Assembly (NCBI RefSeq): GCF_000527095.1
Contig: NZ_AZUN01000001.1
Span: forward strand, 1,178,001 to 1,242,000
DNA length: 64,000 nt
DNA from: Methylomicrobium lacus LW14
Lineage (GTDB): Bacteria > Pseudomonadota > Gammaproteobacteria > Methylococcales > Methylomonadaceae
Direction of reading: 5' to 3'
Shown here: piece by piece, positions 46,921 to 57,000 of the stretch
How the letters are laid out: the number at the start of each line of letters is the position of its first letter
How positions within the stretch are numbered: the stretch's first letter is position 1
Notes under the pieces: generated by a model
Told to the model about the DNA's origin: nothing
The model's database searches: none
The model's input: only the letters and a program-made list of their open reading frames with translations
Made by a program: the position numbers and the translations under genes

Positions 46921-48457
46921 GGGTACAATACAGGCTTTGAATCCGCTTAGTTTACTGCTGTTAGCGGCCGTTTTATACTGCCAGCCCCTATCGGCGGCGC
47001 CACTGACGGCTTCGGAAACGCGCGGCAAGCAGCTTTATTTGACCGGCGGCAGTCCTTCCGGCAAGCCTGTCCAGGCGTTGGTAGGGCCCGAGTCGGCAAA
47101 ACTGGCCGGCGCTGATGTGCCGTGTGCCGGTTGTCATGGCGAGGACGGAGAGAGCCGGCCTGAAGGCGGCATCGTACCACCTGACATCACCTTCGAGCAC
47201 CTGACCCTGCCGTATGGCCGCAACCATGACAACGGCAGAAAACATCCGGCGTTTACCGCCGACACCCTCATCACGGCCATTACCGTCGGCATCGATCCGG
47301 CCGGCAACCGGCTGGATGCCGCCATGCCGAGGTACACCTTGTCCGCCAGCGACAGCGCCGATCTGACCGCCTACCTGAAGCGTTTATCGAGCGATGTGGA
47401 CCCGGGGTTGACCGACACGACGATTGATCTCGGAACCGTGCTGCCGACACGCGGGCCATTGGCCGCTATCGGCCTGGCCATGAAAGCCATGCTGTCGGCT
47501 TATTTTGCCGAGGTCAATGCTGAAGGCGGCATTTACCACCGCAAGATACGGCTGAAAGTCGCCGAATTTACCGGCGATGCCGACTCAACCACCCGCAATG
47601 TCCAGCGCCTGTTAAAAGCCGACCCTGTCTTCGCCCTGATAGCACCGTTTGCCGCCAATCTGGAACGAGACATTCTGTTGTTGACTGAGAGCCGGGGTGT
47701 TCCTCAGATCGGCCCTTACACGTTATTTCCCGAAGACGATACTCTCCGCAGCCGGGCCGCCTTCTATCTGCTGCCGGGCCTTAACAGCGAATCTATCGCC
47801 ATGGTGGATTATGCGTCCGACGTATTGCAGCTCAACAACACCGCGGCGATGGTCATTAGCCCTGAAAACGCACCGATCCAAAAGGCAGTTGATGCCATCG
47901 AACAGCGAAGCCGGATTCGTAGCTTAGGCCGCGTTACCCGATATGCCTACCCCTCCAGTCAATTCCAGCCACAGGCGATTACCGCAGAATTTGAAAAACA
48001 GCCGTCCCCTGAAGTGATTTTCTTTTTTGGCTCCGATCTGGACCTGCGCAGGCTATTGCAGCATGTGGAAAGATTGGCCCCGAAACCTTATCTTTTCGTC
48101 TCCGGCGCATTGACGGGATCGAACGTGTTTAATGAGGCATTTCGCGACAGAATTTTTCTGTCTTTCCCGGCCCAGCCCCGCGAGCCAACGCAGGCGGATG
48201 AGTTTTTCCGGCTGATTAAACGACACAAGCTCGCCACCCACCATCTGACGGCGCAAGCCGTCGCCTACAGTGCGGCCAGACTGTTAATGGAAGGACTGCA
48301 AAAGACAGGCAGGGCATTAAGCCGAAAAAAGCTGATCACTGCACTGGAACAGATTGATCGCTTCGACACCGGGTTGCTGTCCCCTCTCTCTTACGGTCCG
48401 AATCGGCATATCGGATCAAGGGAAGTCCGCATTATTCCAGCCTCACCCGGTAGATAG
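46907..48457 (+). CDS. Cytochrome c fused to an ABC-type periplasmic binding protein
   Basis: A 516-residue exported protein starting at ATG 46907 inside the end of the SCO gene. After a signal peptide (LSLLLLAAVLYCQPLSA) comes a cytochrome c domain with CAGCH near residue 70. From about residue 150 to the end is a type I periplasmic binding domain of the leucine/amide-binding (PBP1) class: GLAMKAMLSAYFAEVNAEGGIYHRKIRL, then FALIAPFAANLERD, ending LSYGPNRHIGSREVRI. Such a fusion could couple ligand sensing or binding to electron transfer. It is the last gene of operon A. Confidence 0.8.
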   Translation: MQNPEGTIQALNPLSLLLLAAVLYCQPLSAAPLTASETRGKQLYLTGGSPSGKPVQALVGPESAKLAGADVPCAGCHGEDGESRPEGGIVPPDITFEHLTLPYGRNHDNGRKHPAFTADTLITAITVGIDPAGNRLDAAMPRYTLSASDSADLTAYLKRLSSDVDPGLTDTTIDLGTVLPTRGPLAAIGLAMKAMLSAYFAEVNAEGGIYHRKIRLKVAEFTGDADSTTRNVQRLLKADPVFALIAPFAANLERDILLLTESRGVPQIGPYTLFPEDDTLRSRAAFYLLPGLNSESIAMVDYASDVLQLNNTAAMVISPENAPIQKAVDAIEQRSRIRSLGRVTRYAYPSSQFQPQAITAEFEKQPSPEVIFFFGSDLDLRRLLQHVERLAPKPYLFVSGALTGSNVFNEAFRDRIFLSFPAQPREPTQADEFFRLIKRHKLATHHLTAQAVAYSAARLLMEGLQKTGRALSRKKLITALEQIDRFDTGLLSPLSYGPNRHIGSREVRIIPASPGR

Positions 48458-48479
48458 TCACGGCACCGCTGCTGCTGCG

Positions 48480-48943
48480 GCGCAGATTCATAATCAAGAT
48501 ACATGGTCATGCAATTAATCAACTTAAGTCTAAAAGCTGTTGATTTTTAATAGAATCAATCTATTTTTTTAGCCGATATTTTGACAAGTTAGCTACTAGC
48601 CTGCGTATCAATCCTCTTAACTGCGTTACACCTTCGGTTTGCGCTTTTTCATCCCGAGATGCCGCGCCTGCCGGGTTCAAAACGATCGCCATCTTGCCGA
48701 AATTCAAACGATAAACCTGGCTTCCGCCTGCGAAATTGCTTTATACGCCAGTTTAAGGGCCTTCATCCGTTCCGATCTCACGCTTGAAGGGCGCCTGCGC
48801 CCAGATGCAATCCCTTTCCACAAGGCGTGCCACCGCCTTCTTTGTCATTCGCTGTATACCAATCCTTACAGATGCCTTTCCCGAAAACCATTGCCAACCC
48901 GAATAACAAATATTATTTATTACAAATCATTAACTTAAAAAAA
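48480..48943 (+). promoter_or_regulatory. Upstream activating module of oxidase operon B
   Basis: Non-coding and homologous to 35830-36293. Conserved parts: TCAAGATACATGG near 48493, the inverted repeat TTGATT-N8-AATCAA at 48540-48559, and the core from 48623 (GCGTTACACCTTCGG). Block-to-promoter distances differ from copy A by less than 10 bp, so this is a duplicated control region and not chance similarity. Confidence 0.6.
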
Positions 48944-48958
48944 TGGCACAACTATTGC
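48944..48958 (+). promoter_or_regulatory. Sigma-54 promoter of oxidase operon B
   Basis: TGGCACAACTATTGC is almost exactly the consensus TGGCAC-N5-TTGC, with GG at 48945-48946 and GC at 48957-48958. The start site should be near 48970, giving a 5' leader of about 218 bases. Confidence 0.85.
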
Positions 48959-48982
48959 GATAGTTTTTATGCAGGAGAAGTC

Positions 48983-49045
48983 GTGGGCATTATTGGGTTA
49001 ATTTTCCTAGAACACCCCATAAGTTCAAGTCCGATGCTCTGCTAA
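48983..49045 (+). ncRNA. Conserved 5' leader element, operon B
   Basis: Second copy of the leader found at 36332-36393. GTGGG and CCCAT can form the base of a hairpin; the following CATAAGTTCAAG-CCGATGC segment is strongly conserved between the copies. No conserved reading frame runs through both, so it is probably RNA or DNA signal. Confidence 0.45.
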
Positions 49046-49187
49046 CAACAAAGCCAATTTCATCAATATAAATGATGAATGCTTTCCCCTGTTAAATACC
49101 ACAGTACTGGTGACAACAAACGAATAAAGAATTTTGCACGCTCAATAGCTTGTGCAGATATTGGAAAACTGAAGAGGAGAAAAAATC

Positions 49188-51908
49188 ATGAACTGGACGA
49201 CTTACTTGAGCCATTGGGACAACGCTAAAAAACAAGATAGGAATATGACCGGAAAACCTCAGAATCCCGGACTCAATCCACCTGATTCAATTAATCGAAG
49301 CGCGCCCGCGATGACGGCCGACAAACCGGCCTCCAGCATGGCGGTAGCCCGCTGTAAGGGGCAGGATAATGTCAGCCAAAGGCAGCGCGGTTTATTCGAA
49401 ACCCGCCTGGCCGCCGACACCGATCGGCGTAACTTTTTACTCGACCCTCTGCTTTTCGTAACCGCAGTTATATCGTGCTATGTCGGCGGGACGAACTTGG
49501 CCCACGCGGTATTCAACATCCCGACCGAAAACATCATTCCTCCCGCCCTCGAACCCGTGCCCGTGCCCAGTCCGCTGTGCATTAATGGTTCGTGTGCGAC
49601 GCCATTTACCGCCAAGTTGGTACTGTTTGAGGAATTCGGGCTTAATAAGATGTCTGACTCCGCACCTTCAGCGTCGTCTTTGCCATCTCCCACGGGCTGC
49701 CAGGATACGCCGGCCGGTCAGGCCCTGGACAGCTTTCTTAAGGCAGGCCTCAATTCGGTTCCCACACGAAGATCGGATAAGACCGATGCGGGAGTCGATA
49801 TTTCGACGCCTAATCCATGGGAGGCTCAAGTAAGGACGTGTGTCGATTGGCTGGCTGGTCTTCCAACATACGCCGATGGGCGCCCGGGCGGTGAAGATTT
49901 TGCCCATCAACGGTGGGGCGAGTTTTTCACCGACTCCAAAAAAGACAATAACCTGGCGTGGTTCCAAAGCGCGATGACCGGTGCGCGTGTCAATGGCGGT
50001 CTTCGTGACAACATGCAGTTGCACAACTATCAGGTGGGGGAATTTGCTCCGGGCGGCCTTTACTATCTGGATGCAGATGGTGATGGTGAGCCGGGTAGCA
50101 AAGGCCTAGAAATAAAGATACACCCTAATCTGCCCACACAAAGTACCAATTCAGTATGGACATTTGACGGCACCCTGCCGCCCAAACTGCTGATGGCGTG
50201 CTATGGGGAATCCATTTTGTTCCGCCATTACAACGCCCTGCCCATCGATATTGCGGCCAACAACGGCTTTGGCAAGAACACGATCAGCACCCACGAGCAT
50301 AACGGCCATAATCCGGCCGAAAGCGACGGCTTCATGCACGCCTACTTTTACCCGGGCCAGTTCTATGATTACCATTGGCCGATGGCGCTGGCCGGCTACG
50401 ACAGCATCAATATCGGAGCGACGGATGCCAGAACAGGCGCGCCCGATGGTCAGGGGGGGATCACGCCAGTTCGTGGCGATTGGCATGAAACCATGAGCAC
50501 CCATTGGTTTCATGACCACATGCTGGATTACACGGCGCAGAATGTCTACAAGGGCAATGCGGCGATGATGAATTACTACAGCGCAATCGATCGCGGCAGA
50601 GAACCCGCCAACATGGAGGAAGCAACCAATGGCGTAGATGATAAACCCGGCTGGGCCTGCCATTACGCCAACCCCGATAATGCGAATCTGTGTTTCCCTA
50701 GCGGCTCAGGACTCGATTGGGGCAACCGCGATTATGACATGAACCTCGTCGTTGCCGACAAGGCGTGGGATCAAAACGGTCAGCTTAAATTCAATATCTT
50801 TAATACCGACGGTTACCTGGGTGACCGCATTACCGTCAACTGGATTTACAAGCCTTATGTTGACGTCCGCGCCCGCCGTTACCGTTTCCGCATTCTGAAC
50901 GGCAGCGTTTCGCGTTATTACAAAATAGCCATCGTGGACCAAACCGGCAAGATCGTCCCGTCCTGGATGATCGCCAACGACGGCAATATCATGCAACATG
51001 CCGTACCGTTTCCCAATTCAGCTTCTGCCCAGGGCGCCTGGCCCGAGCAAGGCATAGCCGAACGCTACGATATGATTGTCGATTTTAAGGGCATGGAAGG
51101 CAAAAGTGTGTATCTGGTGAATTTGCTCGAACATAAAGACGGTTTAGGCCCTAATAAAGTCATCGCCTTGTCCGATGCGCTGGATCCAGCAAAATATCAG
51201 GCGCTGGTGGATAAAGGGAACGGTGATCCTGGCGTGGGCAAGTTCCTCGAGTTTCGTGTGCAGGCCTACAACGGTGCGGATTTGAGCATGAACCCTGCCG
51301 ATTATGTGGAAGGCAAGAAACAGATGATTCCATTGAACAAACCTTCGACAGCGGAATTACAAAATGCCGTGCAAAGAACTTTCGACTTTGGCAAATCCAA
51401 CGGCACCGATTTAGTGCCATGGACGATTAAAACCGATGGCGGCAGCGGCCTGGCTGCGGATACCCATCGGGTTTCGGCGGCTCCAACCATTGGAAAAACG
51501 GAGATATGGCATATCAAGCTCGGGGGCAAAGGCTGGAGTCATCCGGTACATGTGCACTTTGAAGAAGGGCAAATTCTTTACCGTGGCGGAAAAACCCCAC
51601 CACCCTGGGAAAAATATGCCCGCAAGGACGTTTATCGGGTAGGATCGCTGCCGGACAGTACGGAGAGTGTCGATATGGCTATTCGTTTCAGGGAGTTTGC
51701 CGGCACTTATGTCGAACATTGTCACAATACCCAGCATGAAGATAAGGCGATGTTGCTCCGCTGGGATGCTGAACATCCCAATCAAACGGTAGCCATCCCT
51801 ACCCCCATGCCGGACTGGGATGGCGTAAAATACGATCCTAGCGTTTATTTGCCAACCGCCAAGACAGGCGATTTGGCGGCAAAGAAATCGTTTGTTTTAC
51901 CTAAATAG
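49188..51908 (+). CDS. Multicopper oxidase (second, intact)
   Basis: A 906-residue oxidase with all four copper motifs: HEHNGH (about 367), HWFHDH (about 437), HPVHVHFEEG (about 784) and HCHNTQHEDKAM (about 843), the last giving a type 1 copper with Met as axial ligand. About 80 residues precede the membrane or signal segment (LLFVTAVISCYVGGTNLAHA), as in the giant oxidase. The ribosome site is GAGGAG. Substrate is unknown; Mn(II), Fe(II), Cu(I) or phenols are possible. It is directly followed by a SCO-cytochrome fusion. Confidence 0.88.
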   Translation: MNWTTYLSHWDNAKKQDRNMTGKPQNPGLNPPDSINRSAPAMTADKPASSMAVARCKGQDNVSQRQRGLFETRLAADTDRRNFLLDPLLFVTAVISCYVGGTNLAHAVFNIPTENIIPPALEPVPVPSPLCINGSCATPFTAKLVLFEEFGLNKMSDSAPSASSLPSPTGCQDTPAGQALDSFLKAGLNSVPTRRSDKTDAGVDISTPNPWEAQVRTCVDWLAGLPTYADGRPGGEDFAHQRWGEFFTDSKKDNNLAWFQSAMTGARVNGGLRDNMQLHNYQVGEFAPGGLYYLDADGDGEPGSKGLEIKIHPNLPTQSTNSVWTFDGTLPPKLLMACYGESILFRHYNALPIDIAANNGFGKNTISTHEHNGHNPAESDGFMHAYFYPGQFYDYHWPMALAGYDSINIGATDARTGAPDGQGGITPVRGDWHETMSTHWFHDHMLDYTAQNVYKGNAAMMNYYSAIDRGREPANMEEATNGVDDKPGWACHYANPDNANLCFPSGSGLDWGNRDYDMNLVVADKAWDQNGQLKFNIFNTDGYLGDRITVNWIYKPYVDVRARRYRFRILNGSVSRYYKIAIVDQTGKIVPSWMIANDGNIMQHAVPFPNSASAQGAWPEQGIAERYDMIVDFKGMEGKSVYLVNLLEHKDGLGPNKVIALSDALDPAKYQALVDKGNGDPGVGKFLEFRVQAYNGADLSMNPADYVEGKKQMIPLNKPSTAELQNAVQRTFDFGKSNGTDLVPWTIKTDGGSGLAADTHRVSAAPTIGKTEIWHIKLGGKGWSHPVHVHFEEGQILYRGGKTPPPWEKYARKDVYRVGSLPDSTESVDMAIRFREFAGTYVEHCHNTQHEDKAMLLRWDAEHPNQTVAIPTPMPDWDGVKYDPSVYLPTAKTGDLAAKKSFVLPK

Positions 51909-51926
51909 CCAGGACACAGGAGAACA

Positions 51927-52895
51927 ATGATGAAAACGCATTGCACCGATGGCAATTTGACAAAGTTGTTCTTCTGCACTGTATTCATGGGTGTTGTGTT
52001 GACTCTGGGAGGCAGCCCGGCCTGGGCTGCCTCCCAGAGCTCGCCCTGGGGAGAAGCCTATTTCCCTAATATTGAATTGGTCAATCAGGATGGCAAAACC
52101 GTTCGCTTTTATGATGACCTGATCAAAGGCAAGGTGGTCGCGATCAATTTCATCTATACCCAGTGCGGCGATACTTGCCCGCTGGAAACAGCGAGTTTGC
52201 GCCAGGTATACAAGTTGCTGGCGGATCGCATGGGGAAGGATATATTCTTTTACTCGATCAGCATTGATCCGGAGCACGATACTCCCAAAGTGCTCAAAAC
52301 GTATGCAGAAAGATTCAGGATCGGTTCCGATTCCGGCTGGAGCTTTCTGACGGGAAGCAAAGCCGATACCACGCTGCTGCGCAAAAAATTGGGATTGTTC
52401 AGGGATGGCGTCGAAGCCGGAAAGCTCGGCGAACATAACACCAGTTTTCTCGTCGGCAACGAGAGCACGGGGCAATGGATAAAGCGCTCCCCTTTCGACG
52501 AACCGAAGGTCCTGGCATGGCTTCTGGGCCGCTCCTTGAGCCATGCCAAGACGGACCGGAAAACAGAACTCGCCAGCTATGCAAAGGCACAGCAAATTCC
52601 CAGGATCAGCAAGGGCGAAGACCTCTTTCGCTCCCGTTGTGACGCTTGCCATAGCCTTGATGATCAGGAGGGCTTGGGACCCGGCCTGTTGAATGTAACG
52701 AAACAGCGCGATAGGGCATGGCTTACCCGCTGGCTGAAGGCACCGGATAAATTACTCGCCGAGCAAGATCCTATTGCACTTGAGCTCTACAATCGCTACA
52801 AAAAAATATTGATGCCTAACCTAAGGCTCAGCGATGCCGATGTGGAAGCCCTTATTGCCTATATGGAAGCTAGCAGCAAAGCGGCAGGCCAGTAG
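51927..52895 (+). CDS. SCO1/SenC protein fused to cytochrome c
   Basis: A 322-residue exported protein. After a signal peptide (TVFMGVVLTLGGSPAWA) is a SCO domain with CGDTC in FIYTQCGDTCPLE and the distal His in GEHNTSFLVG. From about residue 225 comes a cytochrome c domain with CDACH and a probable Met ligand in KILMPNLRLSD. Fusion suggests electron transfer to or from the copper site during metallation of the adjacent oxidase. Two adjacent ATGs (51927, 51930) follow AGGAG. Confidence 0.88.
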   Translation: MMKTHCTDGNLTKLFFCTVFMGVVLTLGGSPAWAASQSSPWGEAYFPNIELVNQDGKTVRFYDDLIKGKVVAINFIYTQCGDTCPLETASLRQVYKLLADRMGKDIFFYSISIDPEHDTPKVLKTYAERFRIGSDSGWSFLTGSKADTTLLRKKLGLFRDGVEAGKLGEHNTSFLVGNESTGQWIKRSPFDEPKVLAWLLGRSLSHAKTDRKTELASYAKAQQIPRISKGEDLFRSRCDACHSLDDQEGLGPGLLNVTKQRDRAWLTRWLKAPDKLLAEQDPIALELYNRYKKILMPNLRLSDADVEALIAYMEASSKAAGQ

Positions 52896-52992
52896 GCTTT
52901 AAAATTTTGATCACCTGGCAAGCTTTAACCCTAATTTGACAGATGCTTCTAAAAAATCAGTAACGGTCAGATTAGGTTTGAACAACTACACG

Positions 52993-53736
52993 TCAGTCAT
53001 GGCCGCTGCGTTCTGCATCTACGGGCAGTCCCTTCATACTCTTTCGGCCGGTGAACATCGCAGAAATGATATTCCCCTCTTCTCGTAGCTCGGTGACGAT
53101 GACTGCTGTCACATGCACGACCACCATAACAATCAGTGCGTAAAAACTGTATAGATGGACTGAAACAATCGGCTTGCGGAAACTACGCATGCTCTCATAG
53201 GCTGCCGGGTCATACATTTCGGGCGCATAGGGCTGCAACGAACCCGGAGCAACATCAGGCGCAGCCACCCATTGCGCGATCCACTGCCCGATAGGCGGGT
53301 AAAAAAGGTCGGTACCAGCCAGGGCTAGGCCGGTGATCGCCTGACTGAAAATAAGGAGAAACAACACGGCCACGCTCAGACGCCCCATCGGGTTGTGTCC
53401 AAGATACTGTTGCGGGCGTCCCGCGCGGAGAGAGGCGACATAGCTACGCAAAGCCCGAACGTATCCTTTTCCCCCAGGCAGTACCCTGCCCCATCTGGCG
53501 TAGCGGTTACCCAGAAAACCCCACACCATACGCCAAAGCAGGTTCAAGGCAAAAACATATCCGATCCATACGTGAACTGTTTTGAGGATCACTTTGCCGG
53601 GATTGGTCACTCCGAGCGTGCCGTCATTGAGAATTACCAAACCAATAGCCGCGAGGCCAATCACGCAAAGCACATTGACCCAATGGCACCAACGGGTACC
53701 TGCATCCCATACCGCATAAGTTTTCAGATCAGACAT
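52993..53736 (-). CDS. Cytochrome b561-type membrane cytochrome
   Basis: A 247-residue protein of the Ni/Fe-hydrogenase-type b-cytochrome group with four membrane helices and heme histidines in WCHWVN, KTVHVWIGY, VSVHLYSFYA and VVVHVTAVI. Such proteins pass electrons between quinones and periplasmic c-type cytochromes. ATG at 53736 (GGAG ribosome site) is preferred to the TTG at 53742. It converges on the second oxidase operon and may close its electron path. Confidence 0.85.
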   Translation of the reverse strand: MSDLKTYAVWDAGTRWCHWVNVLCVIGLAAIGLVILNDGTLGVTNPGKVILKTVHVWIGYVFALNLLWRMVWGFLGNRYARWGRVLPGGKGYVRALRSYVASLRAGRPQQYLGHNPMGRLSVAVLFLLIFSQAITGLALAGTDLFYPPIGQWIAQWVAAPDVAPGSLQPYAPEMYDPAAYESMRSFRKPIVSVHLYSFYALIVMVVVHVTAVIVTELREEGNIISAMFTGRKSMKGLPVDAERSGHD

Positions 53737-53748
53737 GGACAATCTCCA

Positions 53749-53829
53749 TTACAAAAGTAGACACTGGATCAGTAAGTTTGCAAAAACGTAACCTGCCGTA
53801 GTTGGGTTTCCTGCATATGTTATTCTCAT
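53749..53829 (-). CDS. Possible 26-residue leader peptide upstream of cytochrome b561
   Basis: The frame MRITYAGNPTTAGYVFANLL... ends CLLL and has a strong AGGAG site 7 bases before its ATG. Its stop lies just before the b561 ribosome site. I do not recognise the peptide. A competing explanation is a sigma-54-like sequence on the same strand (53779-53794, AGGTTACGTTTTTGCA) that would place a promoter inside it. Confidence 0.35.
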   Translation of the reverse strand: MRITYAGNPTTAGYVFANLLIQCLLL

Positions 53830-54098
53830 TGTTGATCTCCTAATCACTGCCCGAAAAAAAACATATCAAAAACGGTCCATTATGCAATATTTTTAACGCG
53901 CCATGAGCATCCTGTAAGACCTGAGGCTGGAACCAGAACCGCCTCTTACACCCGTTCACCGAAGAAATCCTTTTACGTTGATGGCGGTTTTTTTGCGCGG
54001 ATGACCCTACAATTTATCGGCCGTAGGGCCGTGGCTCTTGCCCCATGGCACTGATGCCAAAACACACCCAATAAACCTCAAAAAAGCGGTTAAATTCA
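53830..54098. other. Intergenic region with no recognised feature
   Basis: It lies between the divergent-side end of the glycosidase-like gene (stop at 54099, minus strand) and the b561 leader. I see no gene or clear terminator. Confidence 0.4.
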
Positions 54099-57000
54099 TT
54101 ACCCATTAGAGGCATAAATGCTCTCGTAATTCGAATACGGCCCAAGAGTTCCAGTCAATGGATCAGGCCAGGAGCCATAAGTTCTAGTAATGTACCTGGC
54201 ATTCCCTCCAGTCGTCTGACACTTGGGCGTATAATTTACATTGGCCCAAGCAGCTAACCAATAGTAACTTCCCGACGTTATGACATAACCGCTTGCGAGC
54301 GTAAACGCTACCCAGCCGGACGCGGGGTTGGTAACTTCATTAGTCGTTATCAATAAGGCGCCAGGACTGCCATTATTGTCAGCATAAATTGCCAATTTCA
54401 TTCTTCCGGTAATTGCAGATGCCAAATTGATTCTCATAGTATTGGCAGTAAAGCTCGAAGACGCTTGAAACCTCCAGCAGTTAAGATCATTCCTTCCGCT
54501 GACATCATTAGAGGATCCGACAAGATTATTTCCCAAAATGCTGATTCCTGCCGTCACTCTGATATTAGCTATCCCGCTGATGTCGCTACTAGTTGCTGTC
54601 ACCGTGAACGGACCGCCTATTGTGTTCCCCGCAGAAAATAAACCGTTATTATTGATCGTGCCACCACCGTTTACGCTCCAGGTGAATGTCGGCTGCACTA
54701 TCAGGGCGGCAGCAAACTGGTCCATGGCCGTTGCTGAGAACTGCTGAGTTGCACCGGTTACCACGCTTACACTTGCCGGAGAAACAGAAATAGCCGTTAA
54801 CGTCTGGTTGACCATTACGGCGACATTGTTGGTTACTGCCATGCCCCCCTGATCTTTTATGGTGACCTGGAAGCTGTAACTGCCGGCCTTCGTAAAGGTT
54901 GCAATCGTGTTTTTCGCTGAATTCGTTCCGTTGAAACTGAAGGTCACCGGCGCAGGAGGCGCCCCTGTGGTTGCCCACGTGTAGCTCAGGTTCGCTTCGC
55001 CACCATCATCCGCTCCAAGTACGCTTAAACTGGTCGCTGTTCCTGTTACCAGATTGGGGCTGGCAGAAGCCGGGGTTACTAGAGTGGGTGGAGGATTGGA
55101 GCCCGAACCTACATCTTCTGCATAAATGCAATACCGATACGCATTGCCTCTTACAGTTGTAATAGGATTTGGCCAAGTACCGTAGGTTAGCGCGTTGGTC
55201 CACCGGATTATGGCTCCTGATCTATCACAATATATCCCTGCGTTGTTACTCCTCACATTCGACCAAATCGCAAGCCAGTAATAAGCACCATTTTGGATGC
55301 TTTGCACAGAGGGTAGATTAAAGGTCTGCCATCCAGTTGTCGGGTTAATAACTTCCGTGCTTTCCTTAAGTAGATTCCACGGACGTCCATTACTGTCGCT
55401 ATAAATGGCACATTTGTATCCGCCGGTAATACCGAGCACCTTGGCCTTCATGGTTGTAACGTTGAGATTGGCGGTTGCCAGAAAACGTGTAGCGTTAATG
55501 TAACAGCCCTTCGCATCGCTGATATTGTCGGTTGTGGTTCCAGGACCGTCATACCCGATCATACCGCCCACGTTGATGACACTGAATGAGGCTGCTATCG
55601 TATGGTTTGCAGTTACACTGGTGAATGTATAGCGGGTCACTGCTCCCACCGAAACTTCATCGACCTTGACATCTGCAATTGCATATCCACTGTTCGCTGC
55701 AATGGAGAAGCTTAGATTTGCCTGCTCATTGACTACTATGTTTCCCGAGGGAGTTATGGTTCCACCTGTGCTTGCTGTTGCTGCAATCGTAAATGTTATG
55801 GGCAGGCCGCCTGAGGAAATCACCACATCGCCAATCCTCGCCCTTTTAAGAACTACCGCATAGTCGCCATTTCCCAACTCCCTTACCGTGTAACCTTCGG
55901 CGTCCAGGTCAGAGCGCAGCGAGAGCGTTTCACCATTCACTGTCACTGCGGCTGGCAAGAATGCCAGGCGTAGATATTCTATTCCCTCCTCATCCGTGGC
56001 CGTGTACTGTACGCTGGTTGATGTGTAGATGACATTCTTGAGCACCGTCTTCGAATAGAGAATATGATTCTCCCGGGGTGGCGCCCATTCTGGAACCGCC
56101 TTGAATCCGTAGAAGAACATGCGGGGGCCTTCCCCATAGCAATCCCCCCACCAGTATCCGACATTGTCGGTCGGACCATCCGATGATTCTCCGCTCGGCT
56201 TCATCATATACATCGAATAGTTGAATCCGCGATAAGCTTTGTCCTTGTACGTCTGATCGCCGCTCAACGCATAGTATCCAGCATACTCGGCCGCCTGCCG
56301 GGAGGTCTGATAGCCCATCCGCATCATGTAGGCGAATTGTTCGGCCACCACGGAAGCTCCGAAATACTGCCCAGACAGTCCATCGTTAGTATTGACATTC
56401 ACAAAGTTATCTTCGGTCCACTGCAAGAGTCTCAGCACGTCTGCCTGAAAATTCGGATCGAAGTCAGGATTATCCAATAGGTACAGGTTCATGTTGCTCT
56501 TAGTGGTATTACTCCAATTAGTGTTTCCATCAATGTGGACGTCGCTGTGCCCGCAGACCCAATTGCCGTTCTGCATAGGATACTGCAGGATCCAGTCCTT
56601 CAGCGTTTGTCGGGCTATTGTGTATGCCGCCGCATTGGGCTCTCCATGCTCGATAAGAAGATCGAAAAGAGTGAGCGCTCCGGCGAAGTGTGAGGTGTAT
56701 CGCGATCTGGACTCTCCCGTACTCGCATTGACCACGTAGGGCCACGGCGAATTAGTCGCGCTCCCCGGTTGGATATTGATTGCCAAGGTGTCGGCAACGT
56801 TGATGGCGGCAGTCCGGTAGGCGGGAGTGCCATAGAAGAGATAAAGCTTGTAGAAGCTCATTCCGATATCGCTTCCGAGATCGATCAGAATGTCATTCTG
56901 GCTCCACGCCACGTTGTCTCCGTTGATTTCCGTGGCGCCGCCGCTGGCGGCACCGTAAGGAAAATTCGGCCAAGCATAATTCGACGGGGTCATTCCGTGG

